Positions 29,330 through 38,426 of a stretch of DNA of 64,000 bases are shown in pieces. The notes below the pieces were generated by a model that worked only from the letters and a program-made list of their open reading frames with translations, searched no databases and was not told where the DNA came from. A program made the translations under genes and the position numbers. The stretch covers positions 1 to 64,000 of the forward strand of contig RECP01000076.1 of the NCBI GenBank assembly GCA_007693945.1, in the 5' to 3' direction. Each line of letters begins with the position of its first letter. Position 1 is the first letter of the stretch. This stretch comes from Spirochaetaceae bacterium. Its GTDB lineage: Bacteria; Spirochaetota; Spirochaetia; DSM-27196; PWMO01.

Positions 29330-29335
29330 TTTGCC

Positions 29336-30568
29336 ATGAAGATATGGATCCGATTCCTCGTGGGAAGCATCATAGGGGTTATTCTGGGCGTCTGGCTGCC
29401 CGAGAGCGGCGGGGACACCGCGCAACTGTTCGGCGCAATCTCGGCGTTCGTGATCAACATCGGCCGCTACCTGCTGTTTCCGCTGGTGTTCTTCGGCATA
29501 ACGATCGGCGTTTACGAGCTCGTACAGCAACGCGGTATGCTGCGCATCTACCTCAAGATGTTGGGGCTGATCGTGGTGAGCTCGGCAGCCATGATCCTGC
29601 TTGGCGCGCTCGGCGTGCTGTTCCTGTCTCCGGCGCGCGTGCCGCCGATCTTTCAGGAAGCGCCGCTGCTGCCGTTGCCGACGCTGACCGATCTCTTACT
29701 GCGGGTCTTCCCGCGCAACCTGTTTCTGATCTTCAGTGAAAACGGTAACTTTCTGCTGCCGCTGGCCGTCTTTGGTATTCTGCTCGGTGTCGTGTTCGGG
29801 GGTGAACAGCGTCTCAGTGAACCGTTGACGCAGGTCTTCGACTCGGCGTGTCGCGTCTTCTACCGCCTGGTGTCGTATCTGATCGAGGTGCTGGCGATCG
29901 GCATGATCGCCATCTCGGCAGCCTTCATTTTCGAGTTGCGCGCGATTACCGACTTCGATATCTTCTCACAACTGATCATCGTGCTGCTGTTCACCGTCGG
30001 AATCATTGCCTTCGTGATCTACCCGCTGATCCTGTACTTCGCGACTGATCGCGAGAATCCCTACTTCTGGCTTTACGCGATGCTGGTTCCGCTGATCACG
30101 GCGGTTTTCTCGCGTGACGCCTATTTCTCGTTGCCGGCGCTGACCCGCGTCGGGAAGGAAAACCTGGGTGTTCCGCGCAGCGTCGGGAGCAGCGTGTTCC
30201 CGCTGGCGGCCGTGCTCGCCAAGGGCGGTACCGGCCTGGTGACCGCGGCGTCGTTTATCCTGATCCTGCGGTCCTATACCGCGCTCGAAATCACGTTTGG
30301 CCAGGTGACCTGGGTGATCGGCGCTACATTTGCTATCTCGTTTCTGCTGGGATCGGTGCCTGGCAGCGGCGTGCTGGTGGCGCTCTCGCTGCTGTCGAGT
30401 GCCTACGGGCGCGGCATGGAAGAAGTCTTTCTGATCCTGATGCCGATCGTTCCGATCCTGATCAGTATCGGCGTGTTCCTTGACGTGGTGAGCGCCGGAT
30501 TCATCGGCTATCTGGTGGCACATTCGGAGCGCATGACCAAACGCGTCGACCACCTCGATTTCATATAG
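29336..30568 (+). CDS. Dicarboxylate/cation symporter (DAACS/SDF family)
   Basis: 410 residues from the ATG at 29336. Eight or so membrane segments with two hairpin regions; SVFPLAAVLAKGGTGLVTAASF and SVPGSGVLVALSLLSSAYG occupy the positions of the serine-rich hairpin and the conserved substrate/Na+ site in GltP/DctA-type carriers. It imports dicarboxylates or acidic amino acids with Na+ or H+ across the inner membrane. It follows the SDR-like gene by 17 bp but a promoter-like sequence lies just before it. Its 3' end faces the convergent outer-membrane-like gene. Confidence 0.88.
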   Translation: MKIWIRFLVGSIIGVILGVWLPESGGDTAQLFGAISAFVINIGRYLLFPLVFFGITIGVYELVQQRGMLRIYLKMLGLIVVSSAAMILLGALGVLFLSPARVPPIFQEAPLLPLPTLTDLLLRVFPRNLFLIFSENGNFLLPLAVFGILLGVVFGGEQRLSEPLTQVFDSACRVFYRLVSYLIEVLAIGMIAISAAFIFELRAITDFDIFSQLIIVLLFTVGIIAFVIYPLILYFATDRENPYFWLYAMLVPLITAVFSRDAYFSLPALTRVGKENLGVPRSVGSSVFPLAAVLAKGGTGLVTAASFILILRSYTALEITFGQVTWVIGATFAISFLLGSVPGSGVLVALSLLSSAYGRGMEEVFLILMPIVPILISIGVFLDVVSAGFIGYLVAHSERMTKRVDHLDFI

Positions 30569-30585
30569 TCAACGGTTCTGGCCGC

Positions 30586-30603
30586 GGCCGGCACGGTCCG
30601 GCC
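30586..30603. terminator. Possible bidirectional terminator hairpin
   Basis: GGCCGG, 6-nt loop, CCGGCC between two convergent genes. It lacks a T-run, so an intrinsic terminator is only weakly supported. Confidence 0.3.
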
Positions 30604-30630
30604 CGAACGGTATCATTTGCGCGGTGTCGC

Positions 30631-31314
30631 TCAGTCGTTGAAGTGATAGCGCACCAGCGCCATCAGCGAGATCTTCATCTCGTCCCAGACCGGCACGTCG
30701 TAGGCGCTCCACAGCGAGGCGACCGGCCACAGCACGCGCAGCATTCCGCCGAAGTCAAAGCGCTCGGAAACCTGGTAGCGCAGCGACAGCTGGGTATCGG
30801 GGTACACAAAACGCAGCCCGGAATAGAAGTAGCGCCATAACGGGGAGACGTCCGAGCCGTCAATCGGCGCGATCGGCAGACGGATCAGCAGGGCCGGACC
30901 CACCCCAACGCCAAGGCGCAACTGCTCGCGCAGCTGCCATTCCCAATTGACCGGTACGCTGAGCAGTATCCCCAGTGTGCCGGCCAGTTCGCCGGCGGCG
31001 CGACCGCTCTCCTGTTGCGTCGGCACAACCTTGCCGTCTTCGGAAGCCGCCAGATACTCCTGCCAGTAGAGATCCATTCCGGGCGTGATTACCATTCCGT
31101 TGTCAAGAATCAGCGGCAGTGCCGCACCGCCGAAGACGCGCAGCGGGCTGACGTCACTACCCTGAACCGCGCTGCCGTCGGGGTACTCGCGATAGCCGTT
31201 GCCGATCCAGGTGGGGCCGGCGCGCAGTTCTATTCCCGGAAGCGAGATGGCGTTTGCTGCGTGACTGAGTGCCAGCGCGATCAGAATGAGCAGAATCAGG
31301 CGGCGCGCTTTCAT
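30631..31314 (-). CDS. Outer-membrane-like secreted protein
   Basis: 227 residues from the ATG at 31314, where a signal peptide begins (MKARRLILLILIALALSHAANA). The mature part alternates hydrophobic and polar residues in short strands with loop-rich turns and ends in ALVRYHFND, whose penultimate hydrophobic/aromatic pattern fits a small beta-barrel. No family recognised. A -10 box TATACT lies on the minus strand at 31335-31330, 15 nt before the ATG. Confidence 0.65.
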   Translation of the reverse strand: MKARRLILLILIALALSHAANAISLPGIELRAGPTWIGNGYREYPDGSAVQGSDVSPLRVFGGAALPLILDNGMVITPGMDLYWQEYLAASEDGKVVPTQQESGRAAGELAGTLGILLSVPVNWEWQLREQLRLGVGVGPALLIRLPIAPIDGSDVSPLWRYFYSGLRFVYPDTQLSLRYQVSERFDFGGMLRVLWPVASLWSAYDVPVWDEMKISLMALVRYHFND

Positions 31315-31413
31315 ACGGTTGCCGTCCCAAGTATAGCACGCGGCGGCCGCATTCCCCACATCGTCCGCGCCGCTACACGGGAAAAATGCGAACTGCCCTG
31401 GCGCCGGCTTCAG

Positions 31414-32847
31414 TCAGTAGCTCCTGGCGAGTATGGCCACATGCCTGGCCGGCTCCCCGGTCACAATGCAGCGTTTGCCGGCAGCTTGTTCCTGATTGCC
31501 GAACGGCAGCACCCGGATGGTGGCCTTGGTGTCATCCTTGATGCGGGCCTCTGCCTCGGGCGACCCTGACCATGCAACGCGCGCAAACCCGCCGTCGCCC
31601 TCAAAGAAGGCCACCAGGTCGTCGTAGTTGTCGATATCGCGGGTATTGGCCTGGCGGAACGCATGTGCGCGATCGTAGAGCGCCTGCTGGATCTGCTGCA
31701 GCAGCTCGGCTATGCGCTGCGGAGCTGCACCGGCCGCCACCGGCAGCTTTTCTCCGGTGTCGCGACGTACCAGCACCACCTGATTGTTCTGCATGTCCCT
31801 GGGGCCGCACTCGATGCGGATCGGCACGCCGAAGAGCTCCCACTGTGAGAACTTCCAGCCGGGAGAGTTGTTCTCATCAGCGTCGAGTACCACGCGGTAA
31901 CTGCCCTTGAGCGTCTGGTGCAGCCTGTCGGCGTACCCCAGGACTTCGGTTCTGTTCTGGTTCTTGAAGATCGGGACGATGGCGACCTCCGTGGGCGCCA
32001 GCTTCGGCGGCAGCACCAGTCCGCGGTCGTCCGAGTGCGCCATGATCAGCGCCCCAATCAGGCGCGTCGAGACGCCCCAGCTGGTTGCCCAGACGTGATC
32101 GAGCGCGCCGTCGGCGGTCTGAAAGGTCACGTCAAAGGCCCTGGCAAAGTTCTGACCCAGGAAATGTGACGTACCGGCCTGCAGCGCCTTCTTGTCCTGC
32201 ATCATGGCCTCTATGGCGTAGGTGTCGACCGCGCCGGCAAACTTCTCGGCCTCGCTCTTTATACCGGTCAGCACCGGCAGCGCCATGTGCTCTTCGGCAA
32301 AACAGCGGTAGACATCCAGCATCCGCAGCGTCTCCTCGCGCGCCTCCTCGGCGCTGGCGTGGGCGGTATGCCCCTCCTGCCACAGGAACTCGGTGGTCCG
32401 CAGAAACAGCCGGGTGCGCTTTTCCCAGCGCATCACGTTGGCCCACTGGTTGATCAGCAGCGGCAGATCGCGGTAGGACTGGATCCACTTACGGTACATG
32501 CTCCAGATGATCGTCTCGGACGTCGGGCGGATCACCAGCGGCTCTTCCAGCTCTTCGCCGCCCCCATGGGTTACCACGGCACACTCGGGCGCGAAGCCTT
32601 CAACGTGTTCGGCCTCTTTCTTCAGGAAGCTTTCGGGAATCAGGAGCGGAAAATAGGCATTCTGGTGCCCGGTCTCCTTGAACATCGTGTCCAGCGCCGA
32701 CTGCATCCGTTCCCAGATCGCATACCCGCGCGGCCGGATGACCATCGTGCCTTTGACGGGGCTGTAATCCGCCAGTTGGGCGTTGAGTACTATGTCGACA
32801 TACCAGTCCGAGTAGTTTTCGCTTCTAGGGGTAATTCGTTCTGCCAT
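31414..32847 (-). CDS. proS: Prolyl-tRNA synthetase (short archaeal/eukaryote-like type)
   Basis: 477 residues. Class II synthetase core with [14 protein letters not shown] (motif 1 region), [15 protein letters not shown] and [15 protein letters not shown] (motif 2), and an anticodon-binding domain starting [12 protein letters not shown]. It lacks the editing insertion of the long bacterial form and ends in ARSY, the C-terminal Tyr typical of the short ProRS. It charges tRNA-Pro. It is monocistronic with a near-consensus promoter. Confidence 0.97.
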   Translation of the reverse strand: MAERITPRSENYSDWYVDIVLNAQLADYSPVKGTMVIRPRGYAIWERMQSALDTMFKETGHQNAYFPLLIPESFLKKEAEHVEGFAPECAVVTHGGGEELEEPLVIRPTSETIIWSMYRKWIQSYRDLPLLINQWANVMRWEKRTRLFLRTTEFLWQEGHTAHASAEEAREETLRMLDVYRCFAEEHMALPVLTGIKSEAEKFAGAVDTYAIEAMMQDKKALQAGTSHFLGQNFARAFDVTFQTADGALDHVWATSWGVSTRLIGALIMAHSDDRGLVLPPKLAPTEVAIVPIFKNQNRTEVLGYADRLHQTLKGSYRVVLDADENNSPGWKFSQWELFGVPIRIECGPRDMQNNQVVLVRRDTGEKLPVAAGAAPQRIAELLQQIQQALYDRAHAFRQANTRDIDNYDDLVAFFEGDGGFARVAWSGSPEAEARIKDDTKATIRVLPFGNQEQAAGKRCIVTGEPARHVAILARSY

Positions 32848-32876
32848 CTGGCCTCACAGCAAGCTAATGTGCGGGC

Positions 32877-32906
32877 ATTGTAGGGGCAGGCGTTGCGCGA
32901 TGTCAA
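32877..32906 (-). promoter_or_regulatory. Promoter of proS
   Basis: Minus strand TTGACA (32906-32901), 18 bp, TACAAT (32882-32877). The ~25-nt leader includes GTGAGG before the ATG at 32847. Confidence 0.75.
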
Positions 32907-32997
32907 GGCAACACGGGCGAAGCCGGCGGCGCCGGTACCGATTGCGACCGTCCGGTGGCGGTGGCTTGCCGCGCGTGAGCGCCGCAAGGATGCGCTC

Positions 32998-33684
32998 TCA
33001 GCGGAAGCGGACCGTTTCCACCATATAGCGCACGCTGCGGCCGGTAGCCGTGTCGCTGATGCGCTCCACCACAAAGACCAGTGAACGTTCGTCGGGCGAC
33101 AGAAACGCCTGGTTGATCTGGTAGGAAGTCACGCCTCGGCGGAAAAAGTCGGGCAGGCCTACCGTGAAGCGGCGTGCGGCACCATCCGGCGGGACGACCG
33201 TGAGTTCCAGGTGGAAGGCGGCTTCAACGCCGGCTCCTTCACCGCGGCGACGCTGGTGCATCACCACCTGGTAGTGCGTTCCATCGGAGAAATCACGAAA
33301 GCTGATCTCGGCTTTGGGCGTCTGCGAGTTGATCAGGAAGTAGATCATGCGCCCCTGATTGAGGGGATCGATTCCGTGGCGCTCAATCAGGGCGGCGTTT
33401 TCGGACAGCAGGCGCAACAGCGCTCCGCTGCCGTCCTGTCCGGGAGCTACGGCGCTCTCGTAGGTCATGCGGCGCACACCGTCGGCCACAAAACGGTTGC
33501 GGGGAACGTCCACAACGTAGATCTCGGCAAACGGGTTGGAGGTCGGGCGTTCGATGCCGTACTGGCCGAACATCAGAATGCGCGAATCGTGCGAGAAACC
33601 CATATTCACGAAGGTCGCTATGTCGCCGGCAGACAGAGCTCCGCTGAGCGCAAACATCACGGCTATCATGAGCGATTTCTTCAT
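32998..33684 (-). CDS. DUF2259-type predicted secreted protein
   Basis: 228 residues from the ATG at 33684, which has GGGAGG eight bases upstream; this settles the start over the one at 33705. A signal peptide (SLMIAVMFALSGALSA) precedes FVNMGFSHDSRILMFGQYGI, the conserved opening of the spirochaetal DUF2259 family, and LSPDERSLVFVVER near the end. The two halves look like beta-propeller-type blades. Function is unknown. I recognise the family from memory and could not search it. Confidence 0.75.
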   Translation of the reverse strand: MKKSLMIAVMFALSGALSAGDIATFVNMGFSHDSRILMFGQYGIERPTSNPFAEIYVVDVPRNRFVADGVRRMTYESAVAPGQDGSGALLRLLSENAALIERHGIDPLNQGRMIYFLINSQTPKAEISFRDFSDGTHYQVVMHQRRRGEGAGVEAAFHLELTVVPPDGAARRFTVGLPDFFRRGVTSYQINQAFLSPDERSLVFVVERISDTATGRSVRYMVETVRFR

Positions 33685-33728
33685 GACACTTTGCCTCCCT
33701 ACCATTGAGTATCGAACAAATCCGGGCG

Positions 33729-33757
33729 TTCTATAGCGTTATTTTTCCTGCTATACT
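33729..33757 (+). promoter_or_regulatory. Promoter of the membrane-protein gene at 33768
   Basis: TTCTAT (33729-33734), 17 bp, TATACT (33752-33757), 10 nt before the ATG at 33768; predicted leader of ~4 nt. Confidence 0.5.
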
Positions 33758-33767
33758 GGGATCTGCT

Positions 33768-34598
33768 ATGACACTCGCTCTGCGTAACACCATCCTGCGC
33801 GTTTCACTGGCCTCGATTGTGATTACTTCGGTGGCCGCGGCGGTCTCTCTGCTGAGCCTGCGCGCCCCCTTGCCGACTGCTCAAGAGTTGGGGGTACACG
33901 ACATGCAGCGCTGGCTCTTCCTCAGCTGGCGCGCTGAGTCGGTCTCTCCGGGGCTGCTGGTGTCGGGGCTGTTCACGGTTGCCGGGTTCTCGGTAGCCGG
34001 CGCAACCATCATCATCCGCTATTTCCGCAAGACAACCGCCCCGGAGATGCTCTTCTTCCTGATGTTCGTGCTGGCGGCCGGCTTCGATGTCTGGAAGATC
34101 GGCCACTTCGTGTTGCAGATGGAGCAGCTGCCGGTTCACTTTGCGGCAACGCTGACGCGGATCGTGCAGTTTGCCCATCTGTTCGGCGTTCTGTGCCTGT
34201 TCATCTCAACGCTCTATCTCACCGGAGTCGAGTATCAGAAGACCGGCACGGCGCTCAGCCTGGCGGCGCTGATCTCGCTGACCGTAGTCTACGCAATTCC
34301 CGTGGATCATCTGACGCTCAACCCTCATCTGGTGCACAAGATCGGTGATGAGACAACCATTCAGATGGTCAACGTGGTGCTTCAGCTTCTGGCAATTGCC
34401 AACGTAGTCTATGCGGTAGCCTACCAGCGCAACCAGGAGTACCTGGTGCTGCTGCCCGCCGTGCTCCTGGCGATCATCGGGCGCGAGCTGGTGTTCTACC
34501 TGCCGTCAATCTGGCTTGCGTTCGCCGGGTTCGCGATGCTGGTTACGGGTGCCGCGATCTTCGGCTATCGCATACACACAATCTACCTGTGGAAGTAG
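33768..34598 (+). CDS. Seven/eight-helix integral membrane protein of unknown function
   Basis: 276 residues from the ATG at 33768; the in-frame TTG at 33705 has no ribosome-binding site and would precede the promoter. About eight hydrophobic segments are seen. Charged or polar residues within them (FDVWKIGHFVLQMEQ, RIVQFAHLFG) suggest a functional pocket rather than a plain anchor. No domain recognised. A 7TM sensor-like module is possible but unproven. It is divergent from the DUF2259 gene. Confidence 0.7.
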   Translation: MTLALRNTILRVSLASIVITSVAAAVSLLSLRAPLPTAQELGVHDMQRWLFLSWRAESVSPGLLVSGLFTVAGFSVAGATIIIRYFRKTTAPEMLFFLMFVLAAGFDVWKIGHFVLQMEQLPVHFAATLTRIVQFAHLFGVLCLFISTLYLTGVEYQKTGTALSLAALISLTVVYAIPVDHLTLNPHLVHKIGDETTIQMVNVVLQLLAIANVVYAVAYQRNQEYLVLLPAVLLAIIGRELVFYLPSIWLAFAGFAMLVTGAAIFGYRIHTIYLWK

Positions 34599-34655
34599 CC
34601 ACGGGTCTCCACACGGGAGGCCGACGGCGGGGCGCTTGGACACCCGGCGGGACGC

Positions 34656-35291
34656 TCAGACAAACAGCAGTACCGCCACCAGACCGGTGCCGGTGGGAAG
34701 AATCAGGTTATCGAGGTCGCTCGACGGCATCAGTTCAAACAGGGCTGCGGCCGCGGCGACAACGCCGGCTTCCAGGGCGCGCCCGGTAAGCGCGTGCGCG
34801 ACCAGGAAAACCGCCGCGAAGCACGCTACGGTTCCCTCGACAGTCTTGCCGCCGGTGCCGGGAACGACCACGCGGCCGAAGAACTTGCCGAACAGACTCG
34901 CCAGCCCGTCGCCAAATGCCAGCGCGTAGATGGCTATCGAAGCAGCCGGATCCGGGTAGAGCAGCAGCGCGATCATGGCTCCCAGGCCCAGCGTAATCGG
35001 CCCCAGGGTAAGACGGCCTGACTCGCGGCGGCGCGACGCTACCGACGTCAGGCGCGATACAAGCACCACACTGCGGCCCTGCATGCGCAGCATCTCACAG
35101 TAGGTGTAGAAGAGGGTGCCGGCCGACAGGAGCGCCAGGGTGAACTGCACTCCGAAGAGCGTGGCCAAGCCGGGCACCAGAGCAATGAGCATGTGAATCG
35201 ATTTTCTGACGATCTCTGTATGGAGCTCCTGCGGTAGGCTGACGCCGGGCAGCCCCGTTAGCTGCTGTGTTATCACTGCTGTCCTATCCAT
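34656..35291 (-). CDS. Diacylglycerol/polyprenol kinase-family membrane protein
   Basis: 211 residues from the ATG at 35291 (215 if the ATG at 35303 is used; both are in frame). Six to seven hydrophobic segments. YALAFGDGLASLFGKFFG and GKTVEGTVACF are the conserved CTP-binding/catalytic segments shared by phosphatidate cytidylyltransferase, dolichol kinase and phytol kinase. The opening RKSIHMLIALVPGL is typical of the dolichol/phytol kinase branch. It probably phosphorylates a lipid alcohol at the inner membrane. Divergent from the GH3 gene. Confidence 0.8.
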   Translation of the reverse strand: MDRTAVITQQLTGLPGVSLPQELHTEIVRKSIHMLIALVPGLATLFGVQFTLALLSAGTLFYTYCEMLRMQGRSVVLVSRLTSVASRRRESGRLTLGPITLGLGAMIALLLYPDPAASIAIYALAFGDGLASLFGKFFGRVVVPGTGGKTVEGTVACFAAVFLVAHALTGRALEAGVVAAAAALFELMPSSDLDNLILPTGTGLVAVLLFV

Positions 35292-35366
35292 TGCAAATAT
35301 CATCCTGCTGCGTTACTATAGCTACGTATCGGCGCAACTCCCATGTTTCAGGGCATCCACCTCAGG

Positions 35367-35387
35367 ATTATTCTTTGCAAGAATAAT
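35367..35387. promoter_or_regulatory. AT-rich 9-bp inverted repeat, candidate operator
   Basis: ATTATTCTT, TGC, AAGAATAAT: a perfect palindrome with a 3-base centre in a high-GC genome. It lies between divergent starts at 35291 (-) and 35514 (+), 76 bp and 126 bp away. Confidence 0.5.
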
Positions 35388-35513
35388 GCCATTCGGCGGG
35401 TACGGATTGAAGTCTTTTATCCGATTTCATTGTAACAGATTGGACGTTTACGTTCAAGCGCCCGGCGCTGACGGACGCCAAACGTATGAAAAAGTGCACG
35501 GCGGTATTCTCGA

Positions 35514-36998
35514 ATGACTATCATCGGGAGACGCAATCCCGCCCGTACAGTACGCTGCATTGCCGCCATTGCCGCCCTGCTCGCGTTCACGCGATGCGCC
35601 GGAGCTCCGGACAGTGTGCCGACGACTGCCGAGCACACCGCGCAGATTGGCGCCCTAACCGTCCCGGATGATCCGCCGCAGCCGGATGCGGCTGCCGAGC
35701 CGCGGACCGCGGTTGCGGTAATCGAAGACGAACCTGCAGCCCGGGCGCCGATCGACGCAGCAGCCCAGGCGCTTGCGCAAGCGGTTGCCGAGGCGGCCGA
35801 GGCGGCGCAGAAGCGGCGGCGGATGGTCGACTCCGCGCTGGCCGCGCTGTCACTTGAACAGCTGGTCGGGCAGCTGTTCATGCCGGCGTTCCCGGTGGAT
35901 GCGCGCGGGCGCGGCCTGCTGGCAATCGACGACAGGGTGCGGCGCATGATGCGCGAGATCGAACCCGGAGGCGTGCTGCTGGTAGGGCTGAACGTGGATA
36001 GCACCGACCAGGTTATGCGCCTGATCGAGGATCTTCAGCAGACCGCAGCGCTGCCGCTGCTGATCGCTACCGACCACGAGGGGGGCGCTGTCAGCCGGAT
36101 CAGCGCCAGCGGCCGCATCCCGGCTACGCGCATACCCAGCCCGCACATCGTTGGCGCGGTGGCCGATCCGCAGCTGGCCTATCGGCTTGGCGAGGTTATC
36201 GGCCGCGAGCTGCGCAGCCTTGGTATCCAGGTGAACTTCGCGCCGGTGGCCGATCTGCGTACCAACCCCCACAACTCCGTCATCGGTGACCGCTCGTTTG
36301 GCAGCGATCCCGAGACGGTCGGAGGCATCGTGGCGCAGCTGGTCAGAGGGATGCAGGACCAGCACGTGGCGGCCGTGCTGAAGCATTTTCCCGGCCACGG
36401 CGATACTATTGAAGACAGCCACTACGAGGCGGCCAGCGTACGCCATGACCAGGAGCGCCTGCGCCACGTCGAAATGGTCCCGTTCCGCCGCGGTATAGAG
36501 GCGGGCGCCCTGGGCGTGATGACGGCGCACATCAGCGTGCCGGAGGTCACCGGTAACCGGGCACCAGCCACACTCTCACCGCTGCTTCTGGGCCCCGTGC
36601 TGCGCGGTGAGCTCGGCTTTGAGCGTTTGATCTTCTCCGACGCGCTCAACATGCATGCCCTGACGCGCTACTACAACCGCAGCCAGGTCGCGGTGCTGGC
36701 ACTGGAGGCCGGCGTTGACGTGCTGGTGCACCCGGAGCGACCGCTGGAGGCGTATCAGGCGGTGCTGGACGCGGTTCACGGCGGCGTTCTGTCCGTCGAG
36801 CGCGTTGAGCAGTCGGCGCGCACCATTCTGGAGGTCAAGTATGATCTGGGGCTTCTGGGCGATACCGCGCAGCCTTCGGGGGTCCCAAGCCTTGCAGCCG
36901 ACCTGTCGATTCTGGGTGCCGAACAGCACCGGGCAGTGGCGGACGAAATCCTGAGCCGCTTCCGGCAGACGCAATCAGAACGCGGCGGGTCCAGGTGA
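35514..36998 (+). CDS. Glycoside hydrolase family 3, beta-N-acetylhexosaminidase type
   Basis: 494 residues. The N-terminus is a signal-like hydrophobic stretch ending in a Cys (IAALLAFTRCAG); the lipobox is poor, so lipidation is uncertain. A low-complexity Ala/Pro/Glu linker follows to about 105, then a GH3 barrel with LIATDHEGGAVSRI, the KHFPGHGDT motif (K290-H291) and the nucleophile D376 in IFSDALNM. The KHFPGHG motif is that of NagZ-type N-acetylglucosaminidases. An exported form may act on chitin or murein fragments. The start is the ATG at 35514, with no clear ribosome-binding site. A GH1 gene follows after 69 bp. Confidence 0.88.
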   Translation: MTIIGRRNPARTVRCIAAIAALLAFTRCAGAPDSVPTTAEHTAQIGALTVPDDPPQPDAAAEPRTAVAVIEDEPAARAPIDAAAQALAQAVAEAAEAAQKRRRMVDSALAALSLEQLVGQLFMPAFPVDARGRGLLAIDDRVRRMMREIEPGGVLLVGLNVDSTDQVMRLIEDLQQTAALPLLIATDHEGGAVSRISASGRIPATRIPSPHIVGAVADPQLAYRLGEVIGRELRSLGIQVNFAPVADLRTNPHNSVIGDRSFGSDPETVGGIVAQLVRGMQDQHVAAVLKHFPGHGDTIEDSHYEAASVRHDQERLRHVEMVPFRRGIEAGALGVMTAHISVPEVTGNRAPATLSPLLLGPVLRGELGFERLIFSDALNMHALTRYYNRSQVAVLALEAGVDVLVHPERPLEAYQAVLDAVHGGVLSVERVEQSARTILEVKYDLGLLGDTAQPSGVPSLAADLSILGAEQHRAVADEILSRFRQTQSERGGSR

Positions 36999-37067
36999 TC
37001 GGGACATGAAGGTCATCCGCAGGCACAAGAAAAACAATTTCGGCACCACCACAAAAGGAGCAACAGA

Positions 37068-38426
37068 GTGAACGGCAGTCAAGAGCTGCGGTTCCCCGAC
37101 AGCTTTCTGTGGGGCGTGGCAACCGCCGCCTACCAGGTGGAAGGGGCAGTCGGGGCGCACGGGCGCGCGCCGAGTATCTGGGACACCTTCTGCCGCCGGC
37201 CGGGCGCCGTTGTTCACGGCCACAACGGCGACGTGGCGTGCGATCAGTACCATCGTTATCCGCAGGATGTAGAGCTGATGCGGCGGCTGGGGGTCGGCGC
37301 ATACCGCTTTTCGCTGGCGTGGCCGCGCATCGTCCCTGCCGGGAGCGGAGCCGTCAACGAGGCGGGGTTTGACTACTACCACCGCTTGCTTGACGCGCTG
37401 CAGCAGGCCGGAATTGCTCCGGCTGTGACCCTCTACCACTGGGATCTGCCGCAGGCGCTGCAGGACGCCGGCGGCTGGGCCAATCGCGATACCGCCTGCC
37501 GCTTTGCCGACTACGCCGAACGCTGCTTTCGCGCGCTCGGTGACCGCGTCGGCTTCTGGTTCACGCTCAACGAGCCGTACTGCTCCTCGATACTCGGCTA
37601 TCTCGAGGGTGTTCACGCGCCGGGAATCCGCGACCGCGCGGTCGCCTACCGCGCCGTTCATCACCTGAACCTGGGCCATGGCCTGGCGGTGCAGGCCTAT
37701 CGCGGGCAGGCGTCCGCCACCGGCACTGCGGCTGCGCGCGGTATCGGAGCGGTACTCAACCTGCTCGCAGCGCGACCGGCAACCGCACGGCCGGAGGATA
37801 TCGAAGCCGCCGACCGTGCGCTGGACCTGCAGAGCCGGATGTTTCTTGACCCGATCCTCGACCGCGGTTATCCCCGGCGGCACCTGGCGGCGTACCCCCA
37901 GGCTCCGCTGCCGATCGAGCCCGGTGACCTGGAAATCATCGCCGCGCCGGTTGATTTCCTGGGACTGAACTACTACTGGGAAGAGGCCGTGGAAGCCGAC
38001 CCCGAGGCGCCCGAGGGGTACCGCCTGGCGGCGCAGTGGCAGCCGGCTAGCGAGATGGGATGGCCGGTGGTGCCCGGGGGGCTTCTGCGCCAGTTACGCT
38101 GGGTGCGGCAGCGCACCGGCGGGTTGCCGCTCTACGTAACCGAAAACGGCTGCGCGGTCGCGGACCGTCTGACCGCCGATGGGACGCGCTGCGCTGACCG
38201 GCGGCGGATCGACTTCCTGCGCGGGCATCTGGCCGCCTGCTCGCGGGCGCTGAGCGAGGGGATCCCGTTGGCCGGCTACTTCCTCTGGTCACTGATCGAC
38301 AACTTCGAGTGGTCCTTCGGCTACACCAGGCGCTTCGGTATCGTCTACTGCGACTACACCGATTTACGCCGGATTCCCAAGGACAGTTACTACTTCTACC
38401 GGGATGTGATAGCAAACTATGTCTAG
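37068..38426 (+). CDS. Glycoside hydrolase family 1 beta-glucosidase
   Basis: 452 residues, single GH1 barrel. FLWGVATAAYQVEGAV opens the protein; acid/base E169 is in FTLNEPY, nucleophile E359 in YVTENGC, and SLIDNFEWSFGYTRRFGI is the conserved C-terminal sugar-binding segment. No signal peptide, so it hydrolyses beta-glucosides (or beta-galactosides/fucosides) in the cytoplasm. The GTG start at 37068 has AAAGGAG seven bases upstream. It overlaps the next gene by 8 bp. Confidence 0.95.
   Translation: MNGSQELRFPDSFLWGVATAAYQVEGAVGAHGRAPSIWDTFCRRPGAVVHGHNGDVACDQYHRYPQDVELMRRLGVGAYRFSLAWPRIVPAGSGAVNEAGFDYYHRLLDALQQAGIAPAVTLYHWDLPQALQDAGGWANRDTACRFADYAERCFRALGDRVGFWFTLNEPYCSSILGYLEGVHAPGIRDRAVAYRAVHHLNLGHGLAVQAYRGQASATGTAAARGIGAVLNLLAARPATARPEDIEAADRALDLQSRMFLDPILDRGYPRRHLAAYPQAPLPIEPGDLEIIAAPVDFLGLNYYWEEAVEADPEAPEGYRLAAQWQPASEMGWPVVPGGLLRQLRWVRQRTGGLPLYVTENGCAVADRLTADGTRCADRRRIDFLRGHLAACSRALSEGIPLAGYFLWSLIDNFEWSFGYTRRFGIVYCDYTDLRRIPKDSYYFYRDVIANYV

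Noticed and set aside
35417..36004. 195-codon Ser/Ala-rich frame antisense to the GH3 gene
   Set aside because: It mirrors the Ala-rich linker of the GH3 protein; no ribosome-binding site and no motif.
37006..37071. 21-codon ORF ending on the GTG of the GH1 gene
   Set aside because: Too short to judge, lacks its own ribosome-binding site, and the GH1 gene has a good one; the overlap may be chance.
36975..37883. 302-codon frame antisense to the GH1 gene
   Set aside because: The GH1 catalytic residues lie on the plus strand and the antisense product has no domain.
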